Assembly: GCA_038199755.1 (NCBI GenBank)
Contig: JBBPYR010000049.1
Location: forward strand, 1-29,144
Direction: 5' to 3'
Source of the DNA: JBBPYR01 sp038199755
GTDB taxonomy: Bacteria; Chloroflexota; Ktedonobacteria; Ktedonobacterales; Ktedonobacteraceae
DNA length: 29,144 nucleotides
A program made the translations under genes and the position numbers. Below, in pieces: positions 1 to 6,601 of this stretch. Positions within the stretch are counted from its first letter, which is position 1. Each line of letters begins with the position of its first letter. The notes beneath the pieces were generated by a model, which did no database searches, had not been told where the DNA came from, and worked only from the letters and a program-made list of their open reading frames with translations.

Positions 1-125
1 ACGTGGTGGATGAGGCTTGCTGCGTGGGTGTGGAGGGCGGGCGACAGGATGAGATAGGTCGCGATGAGCAGCAGGAAGACGAATGGTAGGATGTAGCGGA
101 TGTAACGTGTGATAAATTGTAACAT
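1..125 (-). CDS. N-terminal part of a membrane protein (runs off the window)
   Basis: Read on the minus strand, an ATG at 125-123 follows a Shine-Dalgarno-like AAAGGAA and opens a frame that stays open to the window edge (41 codons seen). The peptide starts MLQFITRYIRYILPF and continues into a strongly hydrophobic stretch (about residues 12-28, FVFLLLIATYLILS) that would be a membrane helix or signal anchor. A short basic/aromatic N-terminus before the helix suggests an N-in topology. The rest of the protein is outside the window, so no function can be given. The frame is too short for most ORF callers, but start, ribosome site and hydrophobic profile agree. Confidence 0.6.
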   Translation of the reverse strand, partial: MLQFITRYIRYILPFVFLLLIATYLILSPALHTHAASLIHH

Positions 126-182
126 GTCGATGTTCCTTTCTTTTGAGTGGGCAGCCGCGAGGGGATGCCTTTACTCTGTTTT

Positions 183-229
183 TTGTCTTGTACCAGATGT
201 CTTGATACAGAAAAGATAGTACAAGACAA
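183..229. repeat. 11-bp perfect inverted repeat upstream of the partial membrane gene
   Basis: TTGTCTTGTAC (183-193) and its exact reverse complement GTACAAGACAA (219-229) are separated by 25 nt. On the minus strand a TTGTCT-N16-TATCAA promoter-like pair overlaps it, about 60-100 bases upstream of the partial gene. It could be an operator or a transcript hairpin; no T-run follows it. Confidence 0.5.
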
Positions 230-268
230 TTTCTGAAGCTTCATGTTTGTTAGTACTTTCAGCAATAT

Positions 269-355
269 CTGTAGGGGCGCGGTTGTGTCGCACAAGGTTC
301 GGTCTATTTCGCTCAATGAATTGAGCTGTGGACGCGCTAAAGCTGGTCCCTACAG
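269..355. repeat. GTAGGGGC-family palindromic repeat (copy 1)
   Basis: The left end reads CTGTAGGGGCGCGG. The right end, on the opposite strand, reads CTGTAGGGACCAGC and continues to GCGCG, so both ends point inward with the same CTGTAGGG start. The middle holds a small hairpin, GCTCAAT-GA-ATTGAGC (311-326), that recurs almost unchanged at 17731-17746. This is a REP- or MITE-like non-coding element belonging to the family seen throughout the window. Confidence 0.7.
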
Positions 356-436
356 CGGTTTGCTTCGTTGCCAGTTTCATTTGTTAATCATCATAATTGA
401 GCTGTGGACGCGCTAAAGCTGGTCCCTACAGCGGTT
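319..436. repeat. 42-bp exact direct duplication of the repeat's right half
   Basis: The 42 bases at 319-360, which form the right half of copy 1, occur again without a mismatch at 395-436. Between them lies a segment with CCAGTTTCATTTG (371-383), which is also found at the edges of the other repeat clusters (4333, 18181). The second copy ends 26 bp before the start codon at 463, so the element occupies the promoter position of that gene. Confidence 0.8.
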
Positions 437-462
437 GGTATCGTAGCTAGAGGCTAGAAATT

Positions 463-1650
463 ATGCGGGTTGTGCCAAAGGCAATTGAGAGACGAGCGGA
501 AAAATATCGGCTGGGACAGATGCAGGGCGTGTATGCGTTTCGCAAACAGGTGCCGCTGGGTTATGTTTTGGGGCCGCTCTCCGTGTTGATCGGTTGTCTT
601 ATTTTGGCCTTGTTTGTGCTGCTGTATGTGAATGCGTGGCCGCAGTTGACGAATGCGGTGGCTACTCTGGACTTGCTGAATGTGGCGGATTGGCAGAATT
701 GGCAGGTTGTGCTACTGTTATTTGTGGGGGTGGCGTGGTTGCTGGTGGGGGTGTGGATGATGGTGGCGGCTCGCCTGGTACGGAATATGCGCGTCTTTGT
801 GTATGAGTATGGCTTGATCTCCTTACGTGTGCAGGCGACGGTGGTGCTGTGGCAGGATGTGGTGAGTTTGTGGAAGGATGTGCATATGGTTGGTGGACGC
901 AGTAAAGGGAAAAAAAAGGAAGCTAAGCGTGCTAAGCAAGGGAAGACGGGGCAGACAGAGAAGATAGGGAGGGCAGGAAAGGTGGGACAGCAGAGGGTGA
1001 AGCGGCTGTATACGGTGCAGTGCGCGGATGATCGCTTGGTGCGTTTTGATGATGAACTTGTGGATATTGAGAAACTGGGTACCTTGCTTGAGGATACGGT
1101 CACGCGCCGTTTGTTGCCAAGGGTGATTGCGACGTATGAGGCGGGAAGTGTGGTGGTGTTTGCTGATGTAGCGGTGAGTTTACGTGGTGTGGCGATTCGG
1201 CGGGCACGACAACTGTTGCCCTGGCAGGATGTGGCGAGCGTGACGATTGATGATAACACCTTGACGCTTTACCATTTCCAGAAGGATGGTGTATGGGCTA
1301 CCTTGTCGGTGGCGAATATTCCTAATGTGGGAGTGCTGAAGGCTTTGTTGGAGTATGCCATGCGTGATCTTTCGCATTTGCGTCTCCCTGGTGTGCTGGC
1401 GACGTATGATGCGGGTCTGGCTCTGGATTTTGGTGCGCTGCGGGTGAGTCAGCGTGGGGTGGAGGTGGTGCAGGGCGGTGGTGGTGTGCGCCTGTCATGG
1501 GACGAGGTGGCGAGTGTGGCGGTAGGTGAGCATGAGGTGTTGATGAGAAGGCGCGGTGCGCAATCCAACTGGTATACGGTTCCTCTCTCCGTTGTGTATG
1601 ATGCTCCCCTTCTCAAGGCGTTGTTGGAACACCTGATGCGCAAAGGATAA
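463..1650 (+). CDS. Two-TM membrane protein with three PH-like repeats (DUF6585-like)
   Basis: The 395-aa protein has two membrane helices (about residues 32-57 and 80-104). A very basic Lys-rich loop follows (about 145-180, with KGKKKEAKRAK), then a mixed beta-rich region. The non-TM part carries one motif three times: LWQDVVSL near 129, PWQDVASV near 253 and SWDEVASV near 344. Each comes after a YEYG/YEAG/YDAG-type segment, and the last two are followed by a similar helix (LKALLEYAM, LKALLEHLM). This looks like repeated PH-like folds, and the pattern resembles proteins annotated DUF6585, from memory only. The function is unknown; a role at the inner face of the membrane is inferred. The start is supported by AGAGG nine bases upstream. 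The gene ends in a strong terminator and appears monocistronic. Confidence 0.8.
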   Translation: MRVVPKAIERRAEKYRLGQMQGVYAFRKQVPLGYVLGPLSVLIGCLILALFVLLYVNAWPQLTNAVATLDLLNVADWQNWQVVLLLFVGVAWLLVGVWMMVAARLVRNMRVFVYEYGLISLRVQATVVLWQDVVSLWKDVHMVGGRSKGKKKEAKRAKQGKTGQTEKIGRAGKVGQQRVKRLYTVQCADDRLVRFDDELVDIEKLGTLLEDTVTRRLLPRVIATYEAGSVVVFADVAVSLRGVAIRRARQLLPWQDVASVTIDDNTLTLYHFQKDGVWATLSVANIPNVGVLKALLEYAMRDLSHLRLPGVLATYDAGLALDFGALRVSQRGVEVVQGGGGVRLSWDEVASVAVGEHEVLMRRRGAQSNWYTVPLSVVYDAPLLKALLEHLMRKG

Positions 1651-1661
1651 GAGATAACAGG

Positions 1662-1720
1662 ACAGCAAGGGTGTGAGTGGTCGGTCATGACCGATTTGCT
1701 CACACCCTTGCTGTTTTGTT
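1662..1720 (+). terminator. Intrinsic terminator after the PH-like membrane protein gene
   Basis: A perfect 16-bp stem (1662-1677 with 1699-1714) encloses a loop that is itself palindromic (CGGTCATGACCG). The stem is followed by TTTTGTTTG. It lies 12 bases after the stop codon at 1650. Confidence 0.9.
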
Positions 1721-1759
1721 TGTGGGGATAGTACTTACCGCCCATAAAAGGAAATTTTA

Positions 1760-1858
1760 TTGAGGACTGGAAATACGTCTTATAGAGTGGGTAGGTGATG
1801 AGGAGAGCAACGGCACACGCTATTTTCTGTGCTCCTCTGAAACGCGAAATGTCGCGTT
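1760..1858 (+). promoter_or_regulatory. Possible promoter and structured leader of the 56-aa gene
   Basis: TTGAGG (1760-1765) and TATAGA (1781-1786) form a promoter-like pair with a short 15-bp spacer. The following leader holds two possible hairpins: GAGGAG/CTCCTC (1800-1805 with 1832-1837) and the perfect AACGCGA-AATG-TCGCGTT (1841-1858). No known riboswitch class was recognised. The rest of the 1721-1946 gap shows nothing else. Confidence 0.35.
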
Positions 1859-1946
1859 GATTGTTTGACGGAGAGCGAGATGACTTCGCCTGTTGAGGGG
1901 GTCAGAGCATTTTGTGCAAGATAGCGCACAGAAGTGAGGAATAGCT

Positions 1947-2117
1947 ATGAGTATTGAGGAAATCAAGTATCACACGTGCTGGGATGATGATAGCGAGGCA
2001 ATCCTGTTGGTGGATGTGGAGACGGAGGAGATTCCTGAGACCGACGAAGAGGGCAATTTACAATATTATTGCCTTGAGGGTCAACACACGTTTTCGGTGG
2101 ATGAGGACGACGAGTAA
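1947..2117 (+). CDS. Small acidic protein, 56 aa
   Basis: The ATG at 1947 has a good ribosome site (AGTGAGGA, 6 bases upstream), and the frame runs 56 codons to TAA. A strong terminator follows 10 bases later, so this is a complete one-gene unit. The protein is very acidic (Asp/Glu-rich, ending DEDDE). It contains KYHTCWDD near the N-terminus and YYCLEGQHTF near the C-terminus. The second motif resembles the C-terminal knuckle of a zinc ribbon, but only one Cys is present at each side, so metal binding is doubtful. No family is recognised. Confidence rests on ribosome site, terminator and isolated position. Confidence 0.65.
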   Translation: MSIEEIKYHTCWDDDSEAILLVDVETEEIPETDEEGNLQYYCLEGQHTFSVDEDDE

Positions 2118-2127
2118 GCAGGCGTAA

Positions 2128-2181
2128 GCAAAAGGGAGGGCGCAGCCAATACTAATGCAGTGGCTGCACCCTCCCTTTTGC
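2128..2181. terminator. Bidirectional terminator between convergent genes
   Basis: A 21-bp stem with one mismatch pairs 2128-2148 with 2161-2181. A-rich and T-rich ends (GCAAAAGGG.../...CCCTTTTGC) let it work in both directions. It overlaps the stop codon of the minus-strand methyltransferase by one base. Confidence 0.85.
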
Positions 2182-2963
2182 TATGGAGTTGCTATTTTTT
2201 TGGCAAGCAGAACCAGGCGACTATCCATCGTGAGAGGGCTGCCATCAAGGGCACCGTAGGAGGCTTGCACGCTGAAACCTGCGGCGGTGAGCAGGCTGCT
2301 GAGTTCGTTGAAGGTGTAGAGACGCATGGAGTGGTGATGCTCGCCGCGCTGCCCGTCGGGGTAGAGCAGCGTGATTTTGACTTCGTTGCGGCTGGTCTGA
2401 AGATCGAAATGTCGCTCCTCTAGTACAGTCAAGCCATCGTCATAGTGAATGATGCTGTGTGGAGTGAAGGAGCGTACCAGGCGAATTTGATAAACGGTAT
2501 CCAGTAGCAGCAGTCCGTCTGGCTTGAGTACTTCGTGGATTTGCTTGAGCACGAGCAGGTTGTCGGCCTCTTGTTCAAAATAGCCGAACGAGGTAAAGAT
2601 GTTGATGACGGCATCGTATTCCTGCTTGAAGGGAATGCTACGCATATCAGCCTGTTCCCAAGTGACCGAGACATGCTGATCGCTGGCCTCTTGCTGGGCA
2701 TGTGCGAGCAGTGGGGCACTGAGATCGAGGCCAGTTATCTTATAGCCGCGTTTAGCGAGAGGGGTGCAGTGGCGTCCATAGCCGCAGGCAAGATCAAGGA
2801 TGCGGCTGGCGGGGGCGAGGTTCAGGCGAGCAAGGATCTGCTCGGCTTCTTGCACGTTTTTTTCAGCGGGCAGAAAGGGTTCATAGATGCGCAGATAGCT
2901 ATGGTCGAAGAAGTCTTCGTACCATGGTGTGTTTTGCTGTGTACTTGTCATGTGGGACACCAT
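2181..2963 (-). CDS. Class I SAM-dependent methyltransferase
   Basis: The 260-aa protein has a Rossmann-type methyltransferase core. Motif I is ILDLACGYGRH (about residues 54-64), the acidic end of strand 2 is GLDLS (about 77-81), and a motif IV-like DAVINIFTSFGYFE and LKPDGLLLLDT follow. These features place it with the small-molecule-type methyltransferases of the Methyltransf_25/11 group. The substrate cannot be told. The frame can be extended to a TTG at 2969, but the ATG at 2963 sits six bases after AGGAAAGG and is preferred. The C-terminal part is a beta-rich lid (HHHSMRLYTFNELSSLL). The gene stands alone, convergent with the 56-aa gene and sharing its terminator. Confidence 0.88.
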   Translation of the reverse strand: MVSHMTSTQQNTPWYEDFFDHSYLRIYEPFLPAEKNVQEAEQILARLNLAPASRILDLACGYGRHCTPLAKRGYKITGLDLSAPLLAHAQQEASDQHVSVTWEQADMRSIPFKQEYDAVINIFTSFGYFEQEADNLLVLKQIHEVLKPDGLLLLDTVYQIRLVRSFTPHSIIHYDDGLTVLEERHFDLQTSRNEVKITLLYPDGQRGEHHHSMRLYTFNELSSLLTAAGFSVQASYGALDGSPLTMDSRLVLLAKKIATP

Positions 2964-3038
2964 GCACAACCTTTCCTGGCTCAGGGGCTGTGCCGCTGAG
3001 AATGCTCGTTTTGCCGCTTTTGCTTTTTATATGCGCTA

Positions 3039-3067
3039 TTGATTTTTGTCCAAAAATGATGTATTCT
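3039..3067 (+). promoter_or_regulatory. Sigma-70-type promoter candidate for the 164-aa gene
   Basis: TTGATT (3039-3044), a 17-bp spacer and TATTCT (3062-3067) fit the housekeeping consensus well. The coding start is 3336, which would leave a leader of about 260 nt. Confidence 0.45.
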
Positions 3068-3123
3068 ATACTTACTACATTCTCTTCATAAAGTACATGA
3101 ATAGAAGGAATGTCTGACCGTTT

Positions 3124-3161
3124 GGTAGGTGCAGGTGACAGTTTTGTCACTGTAGACTACC
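3124..3161. promoter_or_regulatory. Inverted repeat in the leader of the 164-aa gene
   Basis: GTGACA-GTTT-TGTCAC (3135-3150) is nested inside GGTAG/CTACC (3124-3128 with 3157-3161). Downstream at 3216-3229 a perfect AAAGGAGG precedes ATGAGATTGTGA, a three-codon reading frame. The dyad could be a protein-binding site or an RNA hairpin. Confidence 0.4.
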
Positions 3162-3335
3162 GTTATTCAATTGAACGTAAACGGACAGAGAAGTAGCGTG
3201 CTGAAGAGCAGAGAAAGGAGGGTAAATGAGATTGTGAAGACGCTCGAACAATGATGGAGTAGGCCCGTACAAAGTAGGGAAATAACTCTTACTGCACCAT
3301 CGAATCCAGCGCACATTTTTTTCGAGGAGCACTGC

Positions 3336-3830
3336 ATGCAAAGAACTGTTCGCAAAGTAAAAGCTCCTGTCGGACAGATATCATTGAACAACGAAGAAAT
3401 ATTGCATTTCTCGTTGCAAGGGTTGCTACCGATAGGTCAAACGTTGGCACTTAACCCCTCTCTTGGTACCCTCTCTTTGATCGTGTTGAATCATGATCGA
3501 CCTCAGATGATGAAGGAACAACAATTCTCAAGTAGCGAAATTTCCGTTTTATTACCCCTGCTGGAGTCGTATCCATACTATTGTCCATATGATTTGTTGC
3601 TGGCAAGCTTCACCTATGGCAAGGTGACGGATGCGGCTGTTGAACGCTGCCGCGAGCATTTGCAGGAGGCGCAGGCGGAAGGTATATGGGATCAAGAGAT
3701 GCGACCAATGCGTAATGTGTTGTCGCGCACACGTTTCAAGACGCGATGCTTTGGCATCGAAATTTCGTCCATTCTGGAGACAGGGTATATCTTGATGTAC
3801 GGGGTGGAACGGAGGCGCAAAGAGGCGTAA
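3336..3830 (+). CDS. Uncharacterised protein, 164 aa
   Basis: The ATG at 3336 follows a good ribosome site (CGAGGAG, 6-7 bases upstream). The protein has no signal peptide and no membrane segment. The first half is mixed alpha/beta (SLNNEEILHFSLQGLL, GTLSLIVLNHDRP). The centre has LLPLLESYPYYCPYDLLLASF followed by a predicted helix with DAAVERCREHLQEAQAE. The C-terminus (LSRTRFKTRCFGIEISSILETGYILM) looks like a beta hairpin plus hydrophobic strand. I do not recognise the family. Its long leader with dyad and mini-frame suggests post-initiation control, but this is inference. It is followed by a repeat-rich gap and has no operon partner. Confidence 0.7.
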   Translation: MQRTVRKVKAPVGQISLNNEEILHFSLQGLLPIGQTLALNPSLGTLSLIVLNHDRPQMMKEQQFSSSEISVLLPLLESYPYYCPYDLLLASFTYGKVTDAAVERCREHLQEAQAEGIWDQEMRPMRNVLSRTRFKTRCFGIEISSILETGYILMYGVERRRKEA

Positions 3831-4027
3831 AGGTTTCCTTTTAGCAGATTAAAATAAAGAAGATTTTGCATACCTAAAGATTGCAATTCCAATGTGCTCA
3901 AAGAAGGTTGGCATTGCATAGGGGCAACTCGTGGGGGAAGCCTGGGGGGGGTATGCATATTTCAAGATACACAAACAAGGTGTTTGGTGTATCTGGTTAG
4001 AATTTTGTGTAATACATTACGCTTCGC

Positions 4028-4098
4028 ATGCCCGATTGGGGTGCGATGCGCTGCCGCGTTTGACCTCGATCATGATGCCCGGTTGGGATGTGATGCGC
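4028..4098. repeat. Imperfect 24-bp direct repeat
   Basis: ATGCCCGATTGGGGTGCGAT... (4028-4051) and ATGCCCGGTTGGGATGTGAT... (4075-4098) match at 21 of 24 bases, 47 bp apart. They sit just before the repeat cluster at 4130 and do not lie in a believable gene. Confidence 0.6.
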
Positions 4099-4129
4099 CA
4101 ACGGGTACGCGGGCGCGATAATGGACATA

Positions 4130-4398
4130 AACAAATGAACCTGGTAATGATCCAACATTGATGGTGGCCAAAAGCAGCAGCGAAGCGCGCTGCTCGCCCC
4201 GTAGGGGCGAGATTTATCGCGCCCCGCTGCCCTGAGACGGACAGAATGCAACCACTATAACGCCCTGTTGACGAATCGCACCTCAACAGGTACGGGACGC
4301 GCTAAAGCTGGTCCCTACAGCATCCATTGATTACCAGTTTATTTCAGCAATGTGCATAATCTGGCCCCTACGGGGTTGCAGCGCGTTTGGCTGCTGCT
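4130..4398. repeat. Cluster of GTAGGGGC-family repeats
   Basis: It starts with AACAAATGAACCTGGTAAT (4130-4148), and the same 19 bp with one change is at 17652-17670. Next comes GCAGCAGCGAAGCGCGCTGC (4174-4193, again at 17678-17697), then CCGTAGGGGCGAGATTTATC (4199-4218, compare 17703). A GTAGGGACC end in the opposite orientation closes at 4320, followed by ATTACCAGTTTATTTC, the inverse of the opening motif. A further inverted copy (GCCCCTAC at 4364-4371 and the GCGCG hairpin at 4378-4397) follows. Non-coding; short ORFs here are not credible. Confidence 0.75.
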
Positions 4399-4400
4399 TG

Positions 4401-4460
4401 TACAAACTTGTGTAAAGATGCTCGCCTGCATGCTCACAAAATCCTCGTGACAAGTTTGTA
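4401..4460. repeat. 11-bp perfect inverted repeat
   Basis: TACAAACTTGT (4401-4411) and ACAAGTTTGTA (4450-4460) are exact reverse complements 38 nt apart, adjoining the repeat cluster. Its design resembles the 183-229 inverted repeat. Role unknown: it could be element ends or an operator. Confidence 0.5.
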
Positions 4461-4569
4461 TAATGCTCTCCCTCTGAATGAAGCACACATCGCCCTCTGT
4501 TGGAGCTTGTTCTCCTACAATTATAACACATTTTAGTGTCGTTGTCTATGCTTATATGTTAAGTATTTG

Positions 4570-4609
4570 TTGCACAATATTTGTACATTTAGTATAAGAT
4601 TAGTATAAG
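4570..4609 (+). promoter_or_regulatory. Two overlapping promoters made by an 11-bp duplication
   Basis: TTGCAC (4570-4575)-N17-TATAAG (4593-4598) and TTGTAC (4581-4586)-N17-TATAAG (4604-4609) both fit the sigma-70 consensus and are offset by exactly 11 bp. The -10 region is an exact tandem copy of TAGTATAAGAT (4590-4600, 4601-4611). A third GTATAAGA lies at 4619. They would drive the sensor gene at 4791 with a leader of about 180 nt that also contains GATAGAGGAGA twice (4665, 4711). Confidence 0.6.
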
Positions 4610-4790
4610 ATTGTTTTGGTATAAGAAGTTTTCTGGCCTATCTGTTCTTGGTGTGGTGGGAAGGGATAGAGGAGACGGTACAGCGTTTGCCCTTCTGGGT
4701 ATAGGGGAGAGATAGAGGAGATGTATAAATTCTGCTATCTTATACTTCCTTCAGATTAAGACAAGAAGTCCTAGTTAAGAGGAGGTATCG

Positions 4791-6530
4791 ATGTATTCAC
4801 TCTCGCGAACGCTGATTAAGGCGGTGGCTTGGATTGCAGGGGTAATGACGTTTATTGTGGTGTTGCATATTGGGGGACCGATTGCCCTACGCGTGGGACA
4901 GTTCTCTCCACTGATAGGTGCTTTTATTGGCGGTGGACTGACACTGTATAGTGCGTTGGCTCGCAGACCGCGTAAGGATCTGACAGAGCAGTGGATTGGG
5001 GCAGAGCAGGTTTCCTGGTTGCTGATTGGGTTTGGTATTTTGATGTGGGCTGTTGGCGATAGCTGCTGGCGCTATTATATCTCGATGGGTGAGACGCCTT
5101 TCCCTTCAATCGCTGACTTGGGGTATTCGCTCTTTCCCGTGCTGGCCTTCGCTGGTTTGTTGTTGCTACCAGCACCGGATGCCAAGAGTAGGCGCCTGTT
5201 GTTGTTGCTGGATAGTTTGATTTCGATGGGCTCGTTGCTGGCTATTGCATGGTATTTACTGCTGGGTAATCTCGCACAGGCACCGGGTGAGGCGAGTATA
5301 GCGAAGTTTTTAGGGCTGTATTATCCGTGTAGCGATGCGGCACTATTAAGTTGCGTGATTTTCTTGTTGTTGCGCGGTCAGGGGCGTGCCTATCAATCGA
5401 CTGCTCGTCGTGTGAGCCTGTTGCTGGTTGGACTGGGTATGTGCTTTTTTGTGACTTCAGATTTTCTCTTTAATATTCAACAAAATGCCGGGACGTATGT
5501 TGAAGCAACGTGGGTTGATCTGGGTTGGCCGCTAGGTATGATGACGATTGGCATTGCTGCCTATGTGAGACGTTTTTTGCCAGCAACGCCGGAGCATATT
5601 GTACAAGAGCGTATGGAAATGCAGTTGGAAATGGAAGGATTCAGTCCGCTGCAACTCTTGCCGTATGTATTACTCGGTGTGCTCTTCTTCGTGTTGACGT
5701 TGGATATTCTGGCCTCTGATGCGGGTCAGCAGGCTTTGCGACCTGTATTGCTCTTCGCAACATTGGCGGTGATGGTGCTGGTAGTGGCGCGGCAACTGTT
5801 GATGATGCGCGACAATGTGCGGCTGGCACAACGGCAGGCCGCAGCTCTGGAAGACCTGGCTGAGGCGAATCAGCGGGTGGAGCAGCAGTCGCTGCAGATT
5901 GCGAAGCATAATGCTGAGTTGGAGCAGGGAATTGAGCATCTCAAGAATATACAGGCGAGCATCGCGAATGGCAATCTTCAGGTGCGTGCATCGCTCTCCA
6001 GTGGAGCGTTGTTGCCACTGGCAGGAAGTTTGAATTTGATGGCGGAGCGTTTGTCGCGGTTGGGCCAGGTGAGCATCTATGCACAACGCTTGCTGAAGGC
6101 ATTGCATGAGTTGAGTAGTGCGTTTGAGCGATATATGGCGGGTGGTCCGTTTGTGATACCAGAGTCATGCAGCGATATGATTGAGATTAACCATTTGCTG
6201 GTATCAATGCATATGAAGGGGATCGCTCCTCAGACAACCACGAACTCAGCGCAGCAGCAGCGAACTAGCGCATATTCGTCACAGCAGTCACAGCAGTTGT
6301 ATGGTGGGCCACCACCGTCGCCATTGCCTGCTTCGCGTACACAGTTCGCAGCCTCGCAGACGCCACCGTCACCACATCCCACGACGCAGCCATTGACGCA
6401 GCGGAATCCGCCTTCGGGTTTTCCGTTGGTGCCGCCCTCGCCGCAACCGGGTGTGGGAATGCCGCAGCGTGTGTTGGGTGTTCGTCGCACGCTCCCACAG
6501 ATTAATACCTCGGATAAGGAAGCGTGGTAG
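4791..6530 (+). CDS. Polytopic sensor-like membrane protein with HAMP-like region, no output domain
   Basis: The 579-aa protein begins at an ATG with an excellent ribosome site (AGAGGAGGT, 4778-4786). About ten hydrophobic segments fill residues 8-340. The segment FPSIADLGYSLFPVLAFAGLLLLP (about 102-127) resembles the integral-membrane input module of many GGDEF-type proteins (from memory). A coiled-coil stretch (about 343-385) follows, then a HAMP-like piece: ASIANGNLQVRA...LLPLAGSLNLMAERL (about 390-425). The last 110 residues are low complexity, rich in Gln, Pro, Ser and Thr. No kinase, cyclase, phosphodiesterase or methyl-accepting domain is present. It probably senses a membrane signal and passes it to a partner, which is inference. 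Its transcript ends at the shared terminator at 6545-6593. Confidence 0.75.
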   Translation: MYSLSRTLIKAVAWIAGVMTFIVVLHIGGPIALRVGQFSPLIGAFIGGGLTLYSALARRPRKDLTEQWIGAEQVSWLLIGFGILMWAVGDSCWRYYISMGETPFPSIADLGYSLFPVLAFAGLLLLPAPDAKSRRLLLLLDSLISMGSLLAIAWYLLLGNLAQAPGEASIAKFLGLYYPCSDAALLSCVIFLLLRGQGRAYQSTARRVSLLLVGLGMCFFVTSDFLFNIQQNAGTYVEATWVDLGWPLGMMTIGIAAYVRRFLPATPEHIVQERMEMQLEMEGFSPLQLLPYVLLGVLFFVLTLDILASDAGQQALRPVLLFATLAVMVLVVARQLLMMRDNVRLAQRQAAALEDLAEANQRVEQQSLQIAKHNAELEQGIEHLKNIQASIANGNLQVRASLSSGALLPLAGSLNLMAERLSRLGQVSIYAQRLLKALHELSSAFERYMAGGPFVIPESCSDMIEINHLLVSMHMKGIAPQTTTNSAQQQRTSAYSSQQSQQLYGGPPPSPLPASRTQFAASQTPPSPHPTTQPLTQRNPPSGFPLVPPSPQPGVGMPQRVLGVRRTLPQINTSDKEAW

Positions 6531-6544
6531 GCATAAGCAAACAG

Positions 6545-6593
6545 AGACCAGCATGGGTTGTGGCAAGAAGTTTGCCACAACCCATGCTGGTCT
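6545..6593. terminator. 22-bp perfect hairpin between convergent genes
   Basis: AGACCAGCATGGGTTGTGGCAA (one arm, 6545-6566) pairs perfectly with 6572-6593 over a five-base loop. The T-runs on both sides are weak (GTTGCTGT on plus), so termination efficiency is uncertain. Its position between two converging stop codons (6530 and 6602) supports a terminator for both. Confidence 0.7.
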
Positions 6594-6601
6594 GTTGCTG
6601 T

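Noticed and set aside
561..1259. A 232-aa minus-strand frame opposite the PH-like membrane protein gene
   Set aside because: Ser/Thr/Arg-rich composition without a fold, no ribosome site, and it lies wholly opposite a better supported gene with membrane helices.
4017..4286. Several 70-90 codon frames in the 3.9-4.5 kb gap
   Set aside because: They translate repeat sequence in several frames and on both strands, with no ribosome site and no protein pattern.
4665..4721. GATAGAGGAGA twice in the leader of the sensor gene
   Set aside because: Purine-rich 11-mers like this arise easily near ribosome sites, and no structure or frame supports a function.
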